Below, piece by piece: positions 52,366 through 61,254 of a stretch of 64,000 nt of DNA. The stretch comes from Marinibaculum pumilum (GTDB lineage: Bacteria > Pseudomonadota > Alphaproteobacteria > Ferrovibrionales > Ferrovibrionaceae). The DNA lies in NCBI RefSeq assembly GCF_042646425.1, contig NZ_JBHRTR010000048.1, positions 124,001 through 188,000 on the forward strand, read 5' to 3'. The number at the start of each line of letters is the position of its first letter. The first letter of the stretch is position 1. Made by a program: the position numbers and the translations under genes. The notes below the pieces were generated by a model, which saw nothing but the letters and a program-made list of their open reading frames with translations, had not been told where the DNA came from and searched no databases.

Positions 52366-53246
52366 CGATCCTGCTGCAGCATGTGATCGACGCGGTCAGC
52401 GTCGGCGGCCTGTTCGCGATGATGGCGCTGGGCATCGGCCTGATCTTCGGCATCATGCGGCTGATCAACTTCGCCCATGGCGAGCTGGTGATGATCGGCG
52501 GCTATGCCATGTGGCTGGTGGTGGCGATCCCCGGCCCGCTGGTGGTGCTGTTCTCCATCGCCGTGGTGGTGGCGCTGGCGCTGGGCATGGAGCGGATCGC
52601 CTTCCGGCCTCTGCGGCAGGCCAGCCCGGCGACCCTGCTGATCTCTTCCTTCGCGGTCAGCTATTTCCTGCAGAACCTGGTGGTGATGATCATCGGCTCG
52701 CGGCCGAAGCCCTTCACCTTCGCCGAAGGGCTGACCCAGAACCTGCAGGTCGGCGAGCTGCGTCTGCCGCTCCTGCAACTGGTCACCATCGCGCTGACCA
52801 TTGCGGTGCTGGCGGGCATCACCCTGTTCCTGAAGCGCACGCCGATGGGCGTGCTGATGCGCGCCGCCAGCCAGGACTTCCGCATGGCGCGGCTGTGCGG
52901 TGTGCGCGCCAACATGGTGATCGCCGCCGCCTTCGTGATGTCGGCGCTGCTGGCCTGGGCGGTGTCGCTGGTCTATGCGGTGCAGACCGGCCAGCTGAGC
53001 CCGGCGATGGGCCTGCGGCCGGCCCTGATCGGTTTCGTCGCCACCGTGATCGGCGGGCTGGGCAGCCTGCCGGGCGCCGCGGTCGGCGGCTTCCTGGTCG
53101 GCGTGCTGACGGTGCTGCTGCAGATCCTGCTGCCGCCGGAGCTGCGCGACTTCCGCGACGCCTTCCTGTTCGCGCTGGTGCTGGTCGTGCTGCTGTTCCG
53201 CCCGCGCGGCCTGCTGGCGGTGCGTGCCGAGATGGAGCGGGTCTAG
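52362..53246 (+). CDS. Liv-type ABC permease, LivH-like (hyu operon)
   Basis: This 294-residue permease has typical LivH features: MTILLQHVIDAVSVGGLFAM at the N-terminus, GLIFGIMRLINFAHGELVMIGGY (about 28-50), TPMGVLMRAASQDFRMARLCGV (about 160-181) and GGLGSLPGAAVGGFLVG (about 226-242). It is coupled to the fused ATPase by ATGA and abuts livM with no gap. Confidence 0.93.
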   Translation: MTILLQHVIDAVSVGGLFAMMALGIGLIFGIMRLINFAHGELVMIGGYAMWLVVAIPGPLVVLFSIAVVVALALGMERIAFRPLRQASPATLLISSFAVSYFLQNLVVMIIGSRPKPFTFAEGLTQNLQVGELRLPLLQLVTIALTIAVLAGITLFLKRTPMGVLMRAASQDFRMARLCGVRANMVIAAAFVMSALLAWAVSLVYAVQTGQLSPAMGLRPALIGFVATVIGGLGSLPGAAVGGFLVGVLTVLLQILLPPELRDFRDAFLFALVLVVLLFRPRGLLAVRAEMERV

Positions 53247-54287
53247 ATGGCGGCCCGCCTGCAATCCGCCGCGCCGGTGCTGCTGCTGGGCCTGCTGCTG
53301 GCGGCGATCGTCGCCATCGCCGCAGTGCTGCCGCCCTCGACCCAGCGCATCGTCACCGATTCCATGGTGGTGCTGATCGCGGTGATCGGCACCTACACCT
53401 TCGTCGGCAATAGCGGCATCCTGTCCTTCGGCCATATCGGCTTCATGGCGATCGGCGCCTATGTCTCCGCCTGGCTGACGATCCCGCCGATGACGAAGAA
53501 GCTGCTGCTGCCCGGCCTGCCTGAGTTCCTGATGCAGGCGCATTGGGACACCGTCTCCGCCACCATCGCCGCCGGCGCGGTGGCGGCCCTGGTGGCCCTG
53601 GTCTTCGGCCTGCCGCTGATGCGGCTGTCGGGCATCGCCGCCTCCATCGGCACCTTCACCCTGCTGGCGATCGTGCAGTCGGTCGCCGGCAACTGGAAGG
53701 ACATGACCGGCGGCCAGGGCTCGCTGTTCGGCCTGCCGGCATCGACCGACATGTATGTCGCCCTGGCCTGGGCGCTGGTGGTGCTGGTCGCCGCCTTCCT
53801 CTACCAGAACACCCGCTCCGGCTTCCGCCTCAATGCCAGCCGCGAGGACGAGGTGGCGGCCCGCGCGGTCGGCGTGAATGTCGGCCGCGAACGACTGACC
53901 AGCTTCGTCCTGTCGGCCTTCATGGTCGGCGTGGCCGGCGCGCTGCACGCGCATTTCCTGGGTGTGATCGTCGCCTCCTCCTACTTCCTGGGGCTGACCT
54001 TCGTGTCGCTCGCGATGCTGGTGATCGGCGGCATCAACAGCCTGTCCGGGGCGGTGATCGGCGTGGTCGTGGTCTCCGTCCTGGGCGAGCTGCTGCGCCG
54101 GGTGGAAGGCGGCTTCGACCTGGGCGGCCTGGCGGTGCCCGCGTTGCCGGGCCTGCGCGAGGTCGGGCTGGCGGCGGCGATGCTGCTGATCCTGGTGTTC
54201 CGCCCGGCGGGGCTGACCCGCGGGCGCGAGATTGCATGGCCCCTGAGTTCTGGGGCGACAAGAAAGAGTGGGGACGGAAAAGTATGA
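53247..54287 (+). CDS. Liv-type ABC permease, LivM-like (hyu operon)
   Basis: This 346-residue permease with about ten helices carries SGFRLNASREDEVAARAVGVNVGRERL (about 191-217), the LivM cytoplasmic loop. The ATG directly follows the livH stop, and its own stop overlaps hyuA (ATGA), so the transporter and catabolic enzymes are translationally chained. Confidence 0.92.
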   Translation: MAARLQSAAPVLLLGLLLAAIVAIAAVLPPSTQRIVTDSMVVLIAVIGTYTFVGNSGILSFGHIGFMAIGAYVSAWLTIPPMTKKLLLPGLPEFLMQAHWDTVSATIAAGAVAALVALVFGLPLMRLSGIAASIGTFTLLAIVQSVAGNWKDMTGGQGSLFGLPASTDMYVALAWALVVLVAAFLYQNTRSGFRLNASREDEVAARAVGVNVGRERLTSFVLSAFMVGVAGALHAHFLGVIVASSYFLGLTFVSLAMLVIGGINSLSGAVIGVVVVSVLGELLRRVEGGFDLGGLAVPALPGLREVGLAAAMLLILVFRPAGLTRGREIAWPLSSGATRKSGDGKV

Positions 54288-56406
54288 AACTCGTGGGCGT
54301 CGATGTCGGCGGCACCTTCACAGACGTGGTGTTCGCCGACCTGGGCAGCGACACCACCATCATCCACAAGGTGCCGACCACGCCGGAGGACCCCTCCGGC
54401 GGCGTGATGAACGGCATCCTGCAACTCTGCGAACGCGCCGGGGTGGCGCCGGGGGCGATCGACCATGTGCTGCACGGCACCACCACCGCCACCAACGCGG
54501 TGCTGGAATATGACGGCGCGCGCACCGGCATGATCACCACCGAGGGCTATCGCGACATCATCCATATCGGCCGCCACCAGCGGCCGCAGCACTATTCCAT
54601 CCTGCAGGAGATCCCCTGGCAGGACCGGCCGCTGGTGCAGCGCCGTTACCGCAAGACGGTGGCGGAACGGCTGACCCCGCCGACCGGCGAGGTGCTGGTG
54701 CCGCTGGACGAGGACGGCGTGCGCCGCGCGGTGCGCGAGCTGAAGGCGGACGGGGTGGAGGCGATCGCGATCTGCTTCCTGTTCTCCTACCTGAACCCGG
54801 CGCACGAGCTGCGCGCGCGGGAGATCGTCGAGGCGGAATATCCGGAAGCCTTCGTCACCACCTCCGCCGCCGTGTCGCCGCAATTCCGGGAGTTCGAGCG
54901 CTTCACCACCGCCGGCATGAACGCCTTCATCGGGCCGAAGGTGCGCCGCTACGTGAACCGCCTGGCGGCGGCGCTGAAGGAGGCTGGCGTGGAGGCCGAC
55001 CTGCACATCATGCGCTCCAACGGCGGCGTCGCCACCCCGGCGATGATCGCGGAGATGCCGGTGCTGACCCTGCTCTCCGGCCCCGCGGCCGGCGTGCTGG
55101 GCGGCGCCTGGTCCGGCGCCCTGTCGGACCGCAGGAAGCTGATCACCTTCGACATCGGCGGCACCTCCGCCGATATCGGCGTGGCGGAGGACGGCACCTT
55201 CGCCGAGGCCAGCGCCCGCGACACCTGGATCGGCGGCTATCCGGTGATGGTGCCGATGATCGACATCCACACCATCGGCGCCGGCGGCGGCTCCATCGCC
55301 CATGTCGATTCAGGCGGCGGCTTCCGGGTCGGCCCGAAANNNNNNNNNNNNNNNNNNNNNNNNNNNNNNNNNNNNNNNNNNNNNNNNNNNNNNNNNNNNN
55401 NNNNNNNNNNNNNNNNNNNNNNNNNNNNNNNNNNNNNNNNNNNNNNNNNNNNNNNNNNNNNCTGGGCCGTCTGGACCCCGACAATTTCCTGGGCGGCGAA
55501 ATGGGCCTGGACGTGGCCGCCGCGACGAAGGTCGTGCAGGGCCTGGCCGACAGCCTGGGCATGTCGCTCGCGGAGGCGGCCTCCGGCATCATCACCATCG
55601 TCAACAACAACATGGCGAACGCGATCCGCTCGCGCACCGTTCAGAAGGGCATCGACCCGCGCGACTACAGCCTGGTCGCCTTCGGCGGCGCCGGGCCGCT
55701 GCACGGCGCGGAGGTGGCGCGCATCCTGTCGATCCCGGAGGTCATCGTGCCGCCCTATCCGGGCATCACCTCCGCCGTCGGCCTGCTGACCAGCGACCTG
55801 AAGTACGAGACCATCCAGACCGGCTTCCACGTTTCCGGCCAGACCGACCTGGACCGGGTCAATGCCGACTACCGCCACATGGCCGACGGGCTGGGCGCGC
55901 AGTTCGCCGCCGACGGCATCGCCGCCGCGGATGTGGCGTTCGAGCGGGCGGCCGATATCCGCTATGTCGGCCAGGGCTACGAGCTGCGGGTGGAGGTGCC
56001 GGCCGGCACCATCGACGAGGGCGCGCTGGACTCCGTCTACGAGGCGTTCCACCGTCAGCATGAGGCCGAGTACGGGCACTGCTTCCGCGACAGCCCGATC
56101 GAGATCGTGAACCTGCGGCTGGCCGGCACGGCCGACGTGCCGAAGATCGGCCGGCCCGCGGTGCGCTCGGGCGGCAGCGTGGAGGAGGCGCGGGTGAAGA
56201 CCGCGCCCGCCACCTTCCGCATCGGCGCGGAGCTGGCGCAGTACGACACCGGCTTCTACAGGCGCGACCTGCTGCCGGTGGGGCAGGCGGTGCCCGGGCC
56301 GGCGATCGTGCTGCAGACGGATTCCACCACCGTGGTGCCGCCGGACTGCACGGTGACCGCGGAAGCGAACGGCAACCTGATCATCAAGGTGGGAGGCGCA
56401 TCATGA
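54284..56406 (+). CDS. hyuA: Hydantoinase/oxoprolinase family protein, HyuA subunit, interrupted by an assembly gap
   Basis: The N-terminal 352 codons show the ATPase motif VDVGGTFTDVVFADLG (about 5-20), HGTTTATNAVLE and DIGGTSADIGVAEDG (about 288-302). After the N run, 315 codons hold MGLDVAAATKVVQGLADSLG, the catalytic-domain block FGGAGPLHGAEVARIL and the C-terminal domain. The two halves are in different frames as drawn, so the 122-base N run is not the true length. The family needs roughly 28 residues there. HyuA with HyuB forms ATP-dependent hydantoinase, 5-oxoprolinase or N-methylhydantoinase. Confidence 0.88.
55340..55461. other. Assembly gap (122 N) inside hyuA
   Basis: A run of 122 N. 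Reading frames on the two sides disagree by one base across it, so the gap length is an estimate. The missing segment should encode the conserved part between VGPK and RLDPDNFLGG of HyuA. Confidence 0.98.
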
Positions 56407-58199
56407 ACGTCCACCAGAAACCCGAGACGGGCACGCGTGTCGACCCGGTGACCTCCAGCGTGCTGCAGGGCGCGCTGGAGAACATCGCGATCGAGATGGG
56501 CTACAAGCTGATGCGGATGTCCTATTCCTCGATCATCCGGGAGTCGGAGGATTTCGGCGCCGCGCTGATCGACGAGGCGGACCAGCAGCTGGCGGAGGCG
56601 AAGCAGTCGACGCCGCTGCAGTCCGGGCCGATCCCCGGCTATGTCCGCGGTATCCGCAAATGGCTGGCCGAACGGGGGGAGGAGATCCGCCCCGGCGACG
56701 TGATCATGCACAACGACCCCTATGCCGGCGCCAGCCACGGCCCGGACGTGGCCTTCGCGGTGCCGGTCTTCCTGGACGATGCGCTGATCGGCTGGTCGGT
56801 GACCACCGCCCACCACCTGGACATCGGCGCGCACACGCCGGGCTCCGGCGGCATCGTCGACGCCATCGACGCCTATGCCGAGGGGCTGCAGCTGCAGGCG
56901 ATCAAGGTCTACGAGGAAGGCCGCCGCAACAACCAGGTCTGGCACATGCTGCGCGGCAATATCCGCCTGCCCGACCTGGTGCTGGGCGACATGGAGGCGC
57001 AGGTCGCCGCCGCGCGGATCGGCGCGCAGCGCTTCCTGGAGCTGGTGCAGGAGACCGGCTACGAGACCTTCCTGGCCGCCAAGGAGGACATGTACGACAC
57101 CGCGGAGCGGCAGATGCGGGCGGCGATCGCCGCCCTGCCGGACGGCGATTATGCCGCCACCCGCTATATCGACGGCTATCTGGACGACCCCGACCCGTCG
57201 CGGCGCGACCTGCCGATCGCGGTGACTTTGAAGATCCGCGGCGACCATATGACCGTGGACCTGACCGGCACCGCAGACCAGGTGCCGGACCGGCCGATCA
57301 ACATGCCGCTGCACGGCACGGTGGATTGCGCGATCTGGCTGGCGATCCGCTCGGTCCTGCTGGACAGCGCGATCCATGGCGAGATGCCGCAGAATGCCGG
57401 GCTGATCCGTCCGATCACCATCGTCGCGCCGGAAGGCTGCCTGGCCAACCCGACCTTCCCGGCGCCGACCATCGCGCGCTTCTGCCCGGGCACGGAGCTG
57501 GCGAACGCGGTGATCCAGGCGCTGGGCCAGGTGATGCCGGAGCGCGTGTCGGGCGCCTGCGGCAATGGCGGCGGCATGGTCTTCACCGGCCAGCAGGGCG
57601 ACGGCTTCTGGGTCCAGGTGGAGCTCTTTTCCGGCTCCTATGGCGGCCGGTCGGGCCGCGACGGCATGGACAGCGTCGACGTGCTCTATGCCAATACCCG
57701 CAACAACCCGATCGAGGATATCGAGAGCCACGTGCCGCTGCGCATCCGCCGCTACGAGCTGCGCGAAGGCGTGGCGGCGCCCGGCAAGTGGCGCGGCGGG
57801 GTCGGCTCGATCCGCGAGGTGCAGTTCCTGGCGCCGGGCGGCGCCTCGGTGGAGAGCGAGGGGCATAAATACGCCCCCAACGGCCTGTTCGGCGGCGCCG
57901 AAGGGGTGCCGTCGCAGCTGGTCTACCACCCGGCCGATGGCGGCGCCGATGTCCAGCTGCCCTCGAAGCTGCCCTGGCGGGGCTTCAAGACCGGCGACCG
58001 GATCGAGGCGGTGCGCGCCTGCGGCGGCGGCTATGGCGACCCGCTGGACCGCGACCCGGCCGACGTTCTGGACGATGTCCTGGACGGCTATATCGATGCC
58101 GCCAAGGCGCGCGCCGATTACGGCGTGGTGATCGCCGGCAAGGCGGTGGATGCGGCGGCGACGGAAGCCGCGCGTACGGCAATGAGGAAGAACGCATGA
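56403..58199 (+). CDS. hyuB: Hydantoinase/oxoprolinase family protein, HyuB subunit
   Basis: This 598-residue HyuB protein has VTSSVLQGALENIAIEMGYK, DVIMHNDPYAGASHGPDVAF (about 100-119), GSGGIVDAIDAYAEGLQ (about 148-164) and GGVGSIREVQFLAPG near 465. It overlaps hyuA by ATGA, and the two subunits are made together. Substrates of the family are hydantoins, 5-oxoproline, caprolactam or acetone-like carboxylase targets. A downstream N-carbamoylase favours a ring-opening product with a carbamoyl group. Confidence 0.92.
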   Translation: MNVHQKPETGTRVDPVTSSVLQGALENIAIEMGYKLMRMSYSSIIRESEDFGAALIDEADQQLAEAKQSTPLQSGPIPGYVRGIRKWLAERGEEIRPGDVIMHNDPYAGASHGPDVAFAVPVFLDDALIGWSVTTAHHLDIGAHTPGSGGIVDAIDAYAEGLQLQAIKVYEEGRRNNQVWHMLRGNIRLPDLVLGDMEAQVAAARIGAQRFLELVQETGYETFLAAKEDMYDTAERQMRAAIAALPDGDYAATRYIDGYLDDPDPSRRDLPIAVTLKIRGDHMTVDLTGTADQVPDRPINMPLHGTVDCAIWLAIRSVLLDSAIHGEMPQNAGLIRPITIVAPEGCLANPTFPAPTIARFCPGTELANAVIQALGQVMPERVSGACGNGGGMVFTGQQGDGFWVQVELFSGSYGGRSGRDGMDSVDVLYANTRNNPIEDIESHVPLRIRRYELREGVAAPGKWRGGVGSIREVQFLAPGGASVESEGHKYAPNGLFGGAEGVPSQLVYHPADGGADVQLPSKLPWRGFKTGDRIEAVRACGGGYGDPLDRDPADVLDDVLDGYIDAAKARADYGVVIAGKAVDAAATEAARTAMRKNA

Positions 58200-59182
58200 C
58201 CCGGATCGTCACCGTCGGCGCCGCCCAGCTGGGCCCCACCGGCCGCCACGAGCCCCGCTCTGCCGTCGTGAAGCGGATGCTGGAGATGATGCGGGCGGCG
58301 AAGGCTGCCGGCTGCGACCTGATCGTCTATCCGGAGGTGGCGCTGACCACCTTCTTCCCGCGCTGGTGGATGGAGGACCAGGCCGAGATCGACAGCTTCT
58401 TCGAGCGCGAGATGCCGGGGCCGGAGACCCTGCCCCTGTTCGAGGAATGCCTGAAGCTCGGCATCGGCATGAGCTTCGGCTACGCCGAACTGACGGAGGA
58501 AGAGGGCCGGATCCGGCACTTCAACACCTCCATCCTGGTCGACAAGAAGGCGCGGATCGTCGGCAAGTACCGCAAGATCCACCTGCCGGGCCATGCCGAC
58601 AACCGCTCCCAGTTCGAACTGCAGCACCTGGAGAAGCGGTATTTCGAGACCGGCAATCTGGGCTTCGGCGCCTGGCGCACGATGGGCGGCGTGATGGGCA
58701 TGTGCATCTGCAACGACCGCCGCTGGCCGGAGACCTACCGGGTGCTGGGCCTGCAGGGGGCGGAGCTGATCATGCTCGGCTACAACACGCCGACCAACAT
58801 CCCCTGGGAGCCGATCTACGACCACCTGACCGACTTCCACAACCATCTCTGCATGCAGTCCGGCGCCTACCAGAACTCCACCTGGGTGGTCGGCGTCGCC
58901 AAGGCGGGGCTGGAGGAAGGCTCCGACTTCATCGGCGGCTCCTGCATCGTGGCACCCTCGGGCGAGATCGTCGCCATGGCCTCCACCCGCGCCGACGAAC
59001 TGATCACCTTCCGCTGCGACCTGGACCTGGCGCGGCACAACAAGGAGACGATGTTCAACTTCGCCCTGAACCGCGAGCCGCAGGCCTATGGCCGCATCGT
59101 GGAGCAGAAGGCCGCCGAGCCGCCGGCGGAAGAGGCGCAGCCGATCGCCGAGCCGCTGGCGGGGAAGCAGGCGGCGGAGTAG
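58196..59182 (+). CDS. N-carbamoyl-D-amino-acid hydrolase-like nitrilase
   Basis: This 328-residue nitrilase-superfamily protein has catalytic E47 (IVYPEVALTTFFPRWW), K126/K127 region (GKYRKIHLPGHAD) and C in MCICNDRRWPETYRVLGLQG (about 171-190), with YNTPTNIPWEPIYDHLTDFHN following. These blocks match Agrobacterium D-carbamoylase, which releases CO2 and ammonia from N-carbamoyl-D-amino acids. The 25-residue Ala/Glu-rich tail (EPPAEEAQPIAEPLAGKQ) is extra. It overlaps hyuB by ATGA. Confidence 0.9.
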   Translation: MTRIVTVGAAQLGPTGRHEPRSAVVKRMLEMMRAAKAAGCDLIVYPEVALTTFFPRWWMEDQAEIDSFFEREMPGPETLPLFEECLKLGIGMSFGYAELTEEEGRIRHFNTSILVDKKARIVGKYRKIHLPGHADNRSQFELQHLEKRYFETGNLGFGAWRTMGGVMGMCICNDRRWPETYRVLGLQGAELIMLGYNTPTNIPWEPIYDHLTDFHNHLCMQSGAYQNSTWVVGVAKAGLEEGSDFIGGSCIVAPSGEIVAMASTRADELITFRCDLDLARHNKETMFNFALNREPQAYGRIVEQKAAEPPAEEAQPIAEPLAGKQAAE

Positions 59183-59209
59183 GGGCGCACCGCCACCGAG
59201 ACGCCTCGC

Positions 59210-59337
59210 NNNNNNNNNNNNNNNNNNNNNNNNNNNNNNNNNNNNNNNNNNNNNNNNNNNNNNNNNNNNNNNNNNNNNNNNNNNNNNNNNNNNNNNNNNN
59301 NNNNNNNNNNNNNNNNNNNNNNNNNNNNNNNNNNNNN
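59210..59337. other. Assembly gap (128 N) next to a dispersed repeat
   Basis: A run of 128 N. The first bases after it are the right half of the dispersed palindromic repeat, so the break was probably caused by that repeat. Confidence 0.98.
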
Positions 59338-59367
59338 CGATCCTCGCCTCAAGGGTGAGGATGACGA
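59338..59367. repeat. Dispersed palindromic repeat, right-end fragment
   Basis: CGATCCTCGCCTCAAGGGTG followed by AGGATGACGA matches the right arm of the other copies. The left part must lie in the gap. Confidence 0.65.
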
Positions 59368-59441
59368 ACATGGAGCGGCACCCGGCCAATTCCACGGCAC
59401 CACCCGATGCCTGGGGGCGGGGCGATCTCGCGGCGCCGTCC

Positions 59442-59663
59442 CTATCCCCCCGCCAGCGCCGCGATCAGGATGTCCGCCGTCGAGCGGCTGCAGGCCATCG
59501 GCAGATCGTGGACGGTGGCGAGGCGGGTGAGCGCCTTCACGTCCACGTCGTGCGGCAGCGGCGAGAGCGGGTCGACGAAGAAGATGAGGGCGTCCAGCGC
59601 GCCCTCCGCGATCAGCGCGCCGATCTGCTGGTCGCCGCCCGCGGTGTCCCTGCCGGCCATCCT
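59442..59663 (-). pseudogene. mgsA: Methylglyoxal synthase fragment (C-terminal half)
   Basis: The frame reads GGDQQIGALIAEGALDALIF, then FVDPLSPLPHDVDVKALTRLA and ACSRSTADILIAA, the unmistakable C-terminal half of MgsA, which converts dihydroxyacetone phosphate to methylglyoxal. The N-terminal half with the phosphate site is missing: upstream sequence turns into unrelated codons and then the oppositely oriented DUF2652 gene. There is no proper start or ribosome site. It is a truncated, presumably inactive, copy. Confidence 0.75.
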
Positions 59664-59715
59664 GTGAGAAGATCGTCGGTGCACAGTGAGCGGGCACGGC
59701 AAGGGGGCTGGTGCG

Positions 59716-60723
59716 ATGACACTGCACAGCGGCTATCTACTGATGGCCGACATCTCCGGTTACACGGCGTTCCTGACCAGCTCGGAACAGGAACATGCCA
59801 ACCCGAGCCTGCTGACGGCGCTGGTGGAGCAGGTGGGGGCGCCGCTGACCCTCTAGAAGATGGAGGGCGACGCGATGTTCGCCTATAGCGACCGCGACGG
59901 CTTCCCCTCCGGCGAATCGTTCCTGGCGCTCTGCGAGAACCTCTACAACACCTTCGCGCTGCGCCGGCAGAACATCATCGCCAACATCTCCTGCACCTGC
60001 CGTGCCTGCGCCAACGTGGCGGATCTGGACCTGAAGATCATCGCCCATTACGGCAGCTTCAAGGAGATCCAGGTCGGCCCGATGCGCGACATTTCCGGCG
60101 CCGACGTGATCCTGGTGCACCGCATGGCGAAGACCGACGTGGCGGCCGGTACCGGCATCCGCAGCTATGCGCTGTTCAGCGACGCCGCGGTGGCGGCGAT
60201 GGGGATCGAGGCGGCGATGACCCCCTATGCCGAGGAGATCGAGCATTTCGGCGCGGTCTCCATGAAGGTCATCGACCTCGCCCGCGCCTGGGACGGGTTC
60301 CGCGCCGCCCGGCCGCGCGCCTTCCTGGAGGAGGCGGAGGGCATCCTCACCCTGCGGCACAGATATCCGGTGCCGCCTGCGGTGCTGTGGGAAACGGTCA
60401 CCTCGCCGGCCTGGAAGCTGCGCTGGCTGGGCATGCGCACGGTCGATGTCGACCGTCCCGAGGGGCGGATCGGCCCCGGCTCGCTCTATGTCTGCGCGCA
60501 TGACGACCTGGCGTTCCGCTACCATGTCACCGACTGGCAGCCGTTCGACTATTTCTCCACCCGCATGATCGATCCCGTGCACGAGGGACTGACCGTGGAG
60601 GAGACCTACGCCCTCTCCGCGACCGACGGGGGCACGGAGTTTCGCTTCACCGTCGGCCCGGCGGCATGCTCTCCGTTCCACTGCTTCATCCACGGGCGCA
60701 CGCCCTGCTCCAATTCGGCGTAA
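59716..60723 (+). pseudogene. DUF2652/SRPBCC protein gene with internal amber stop and foreign 3' end
   Basis: The ATG at 59716 starts GYLLMADISGYTAFLTSSEQEH, the DUF2652 cyclase-like N-terminus. An in-frame TAG at 59854-59856 (LTL-stop-KMEGDAMFAYS) interrupts it, after which the same frame continues for 289 codons through DUF2652 and an SRPBCC-like part. A single base change would restore sense. The last 20 or so codons (after FRFTVGP) come from the complementary strand of an ardC fragment, so the 3' end is also lost. An ATG at 59860 could at most give a shortened protein. Confidence 0.75.
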
Positions 60724-60761
60724 ATGGTCGCCGTTACTTTCTCGTAAACATCTCTTTTCAT
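60606..60761 (-). pseudogene. ardC: ArdC-like antirestriction protein, N-terminal fragment
   Basis: On the minus strand the ATG at 60761 opens MKRDVYEKVTATIYAELEQG, then VRPWMKQWNGEHAAG, the conserved N-terminus of ArdC-type ssDNA-binding antirestriction proteins of conjugative plasmids. A GGAG site (AGGAGAAGAACCC) precedes it. After about 35 codons, similarity ends and the frame runs antisense into the DUF2652 gene, stopping at codon 52. The junction lies near 60657-60665. ArdC proteins are about 300 residues, so this is a fragment left by a deletion or recombination. Confidence 0.72.
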
Positions 60762-60781
60762 GGGTTCTTCTCCTAGTTTCA

Positions 60782-60810
60782 CGGTTGCGCAGCAGCTGCT
60801 GCTGCAACCG
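60782..60810. promoter_or_regulatory. Palindrome upstream of the ardC fragment
   Basis: The perfect 14-base palindrome GCAGCAGCTGCTGC (60789-60802) sits inside outer arms CGGTTGC / GCAACCG. It lies 21 bases upstream of the ardC start, in the position of an operator. There is no U-tract, so a terminator is unlikely. Confidence 0.5.
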
Positions 60811-61202
60811 GACTAGGCCCCGCGGCAATGAGCGGGTTGAATGCGGTCCAGGCTGAAAGGCGAAGGGATGGTGCCGTCCGCAGCATCGCGAGGACACGGT
60901 CCTTCGGTTTTCACCCGAAGGACTCGGCCTTGACCGCAGAGGGCGGCAGCCCTGACCAGGAAAAAAGAAAAGGTTGCACGGGCTGAAGGCCCGTTCCCTA
61001 CAGGCGACTCTCAGGCCCGAAGCCGCAAAGCGGCGTGGGCCGACTCACCCACACGGGCGAAAAGAAGCCGCCTGATCCGCGCGAGGGATGGAAGCCCCCT
61101 GGCCGAAATCGCCGCAGCGGATTCGGTTAACGACAGCCCGGTCGCCTGAAGCCGCAGGCGCAGGGCGGCGCGCCCGACACCAATCAGCCGGGTTTGGCAT
61201 TT
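60811..61202. other. Non-coding, hairpin-rich region of the mobile segment
   Basis: No convincing gene. At least four perfect stems occur in about 260 bases: TCCTTCGG-7-CCGAAGGA (60900-60922), ACGGGC-5-GCCCGT (60978-60994), a nested stem GGCCC/GCCGC-3-GCGGC/GGGCC (61014-61041) and CGCCTG-6-CAGGCG (61143-61160). A GCGAGGGATGG segment (61080-61090) lies between them. It could be a structured RNA, an origin of transfer or a plasmid control region. Confidence 0.5.
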
Positions 61203-61234
61203 TCGTATTATGTCGTATATTCATATTCTCGTAT
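61203..61234 (+). promoter_or_regulatory. A/T-rich promoter with three TCGTAT repeats
   Basis: TCGTAT occurs at 61203, 61213 and 61229 in a very A/T-rich stretch immediately before the RHH-fusion gene. Repeats of this kind are typical operators for ribbon-helix-helix proteins and suggest autoregulation. Confidence 0.45.
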
Positions 61235-61254
61235 TTTTCTACAAGGGGGCGGCG

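Noticed and set aside
54284..56406. True frameshift in hyuA
   Set aside because: The frame change falls inside a run of N whose length is arbitrary; both sides are intact coding sequence.
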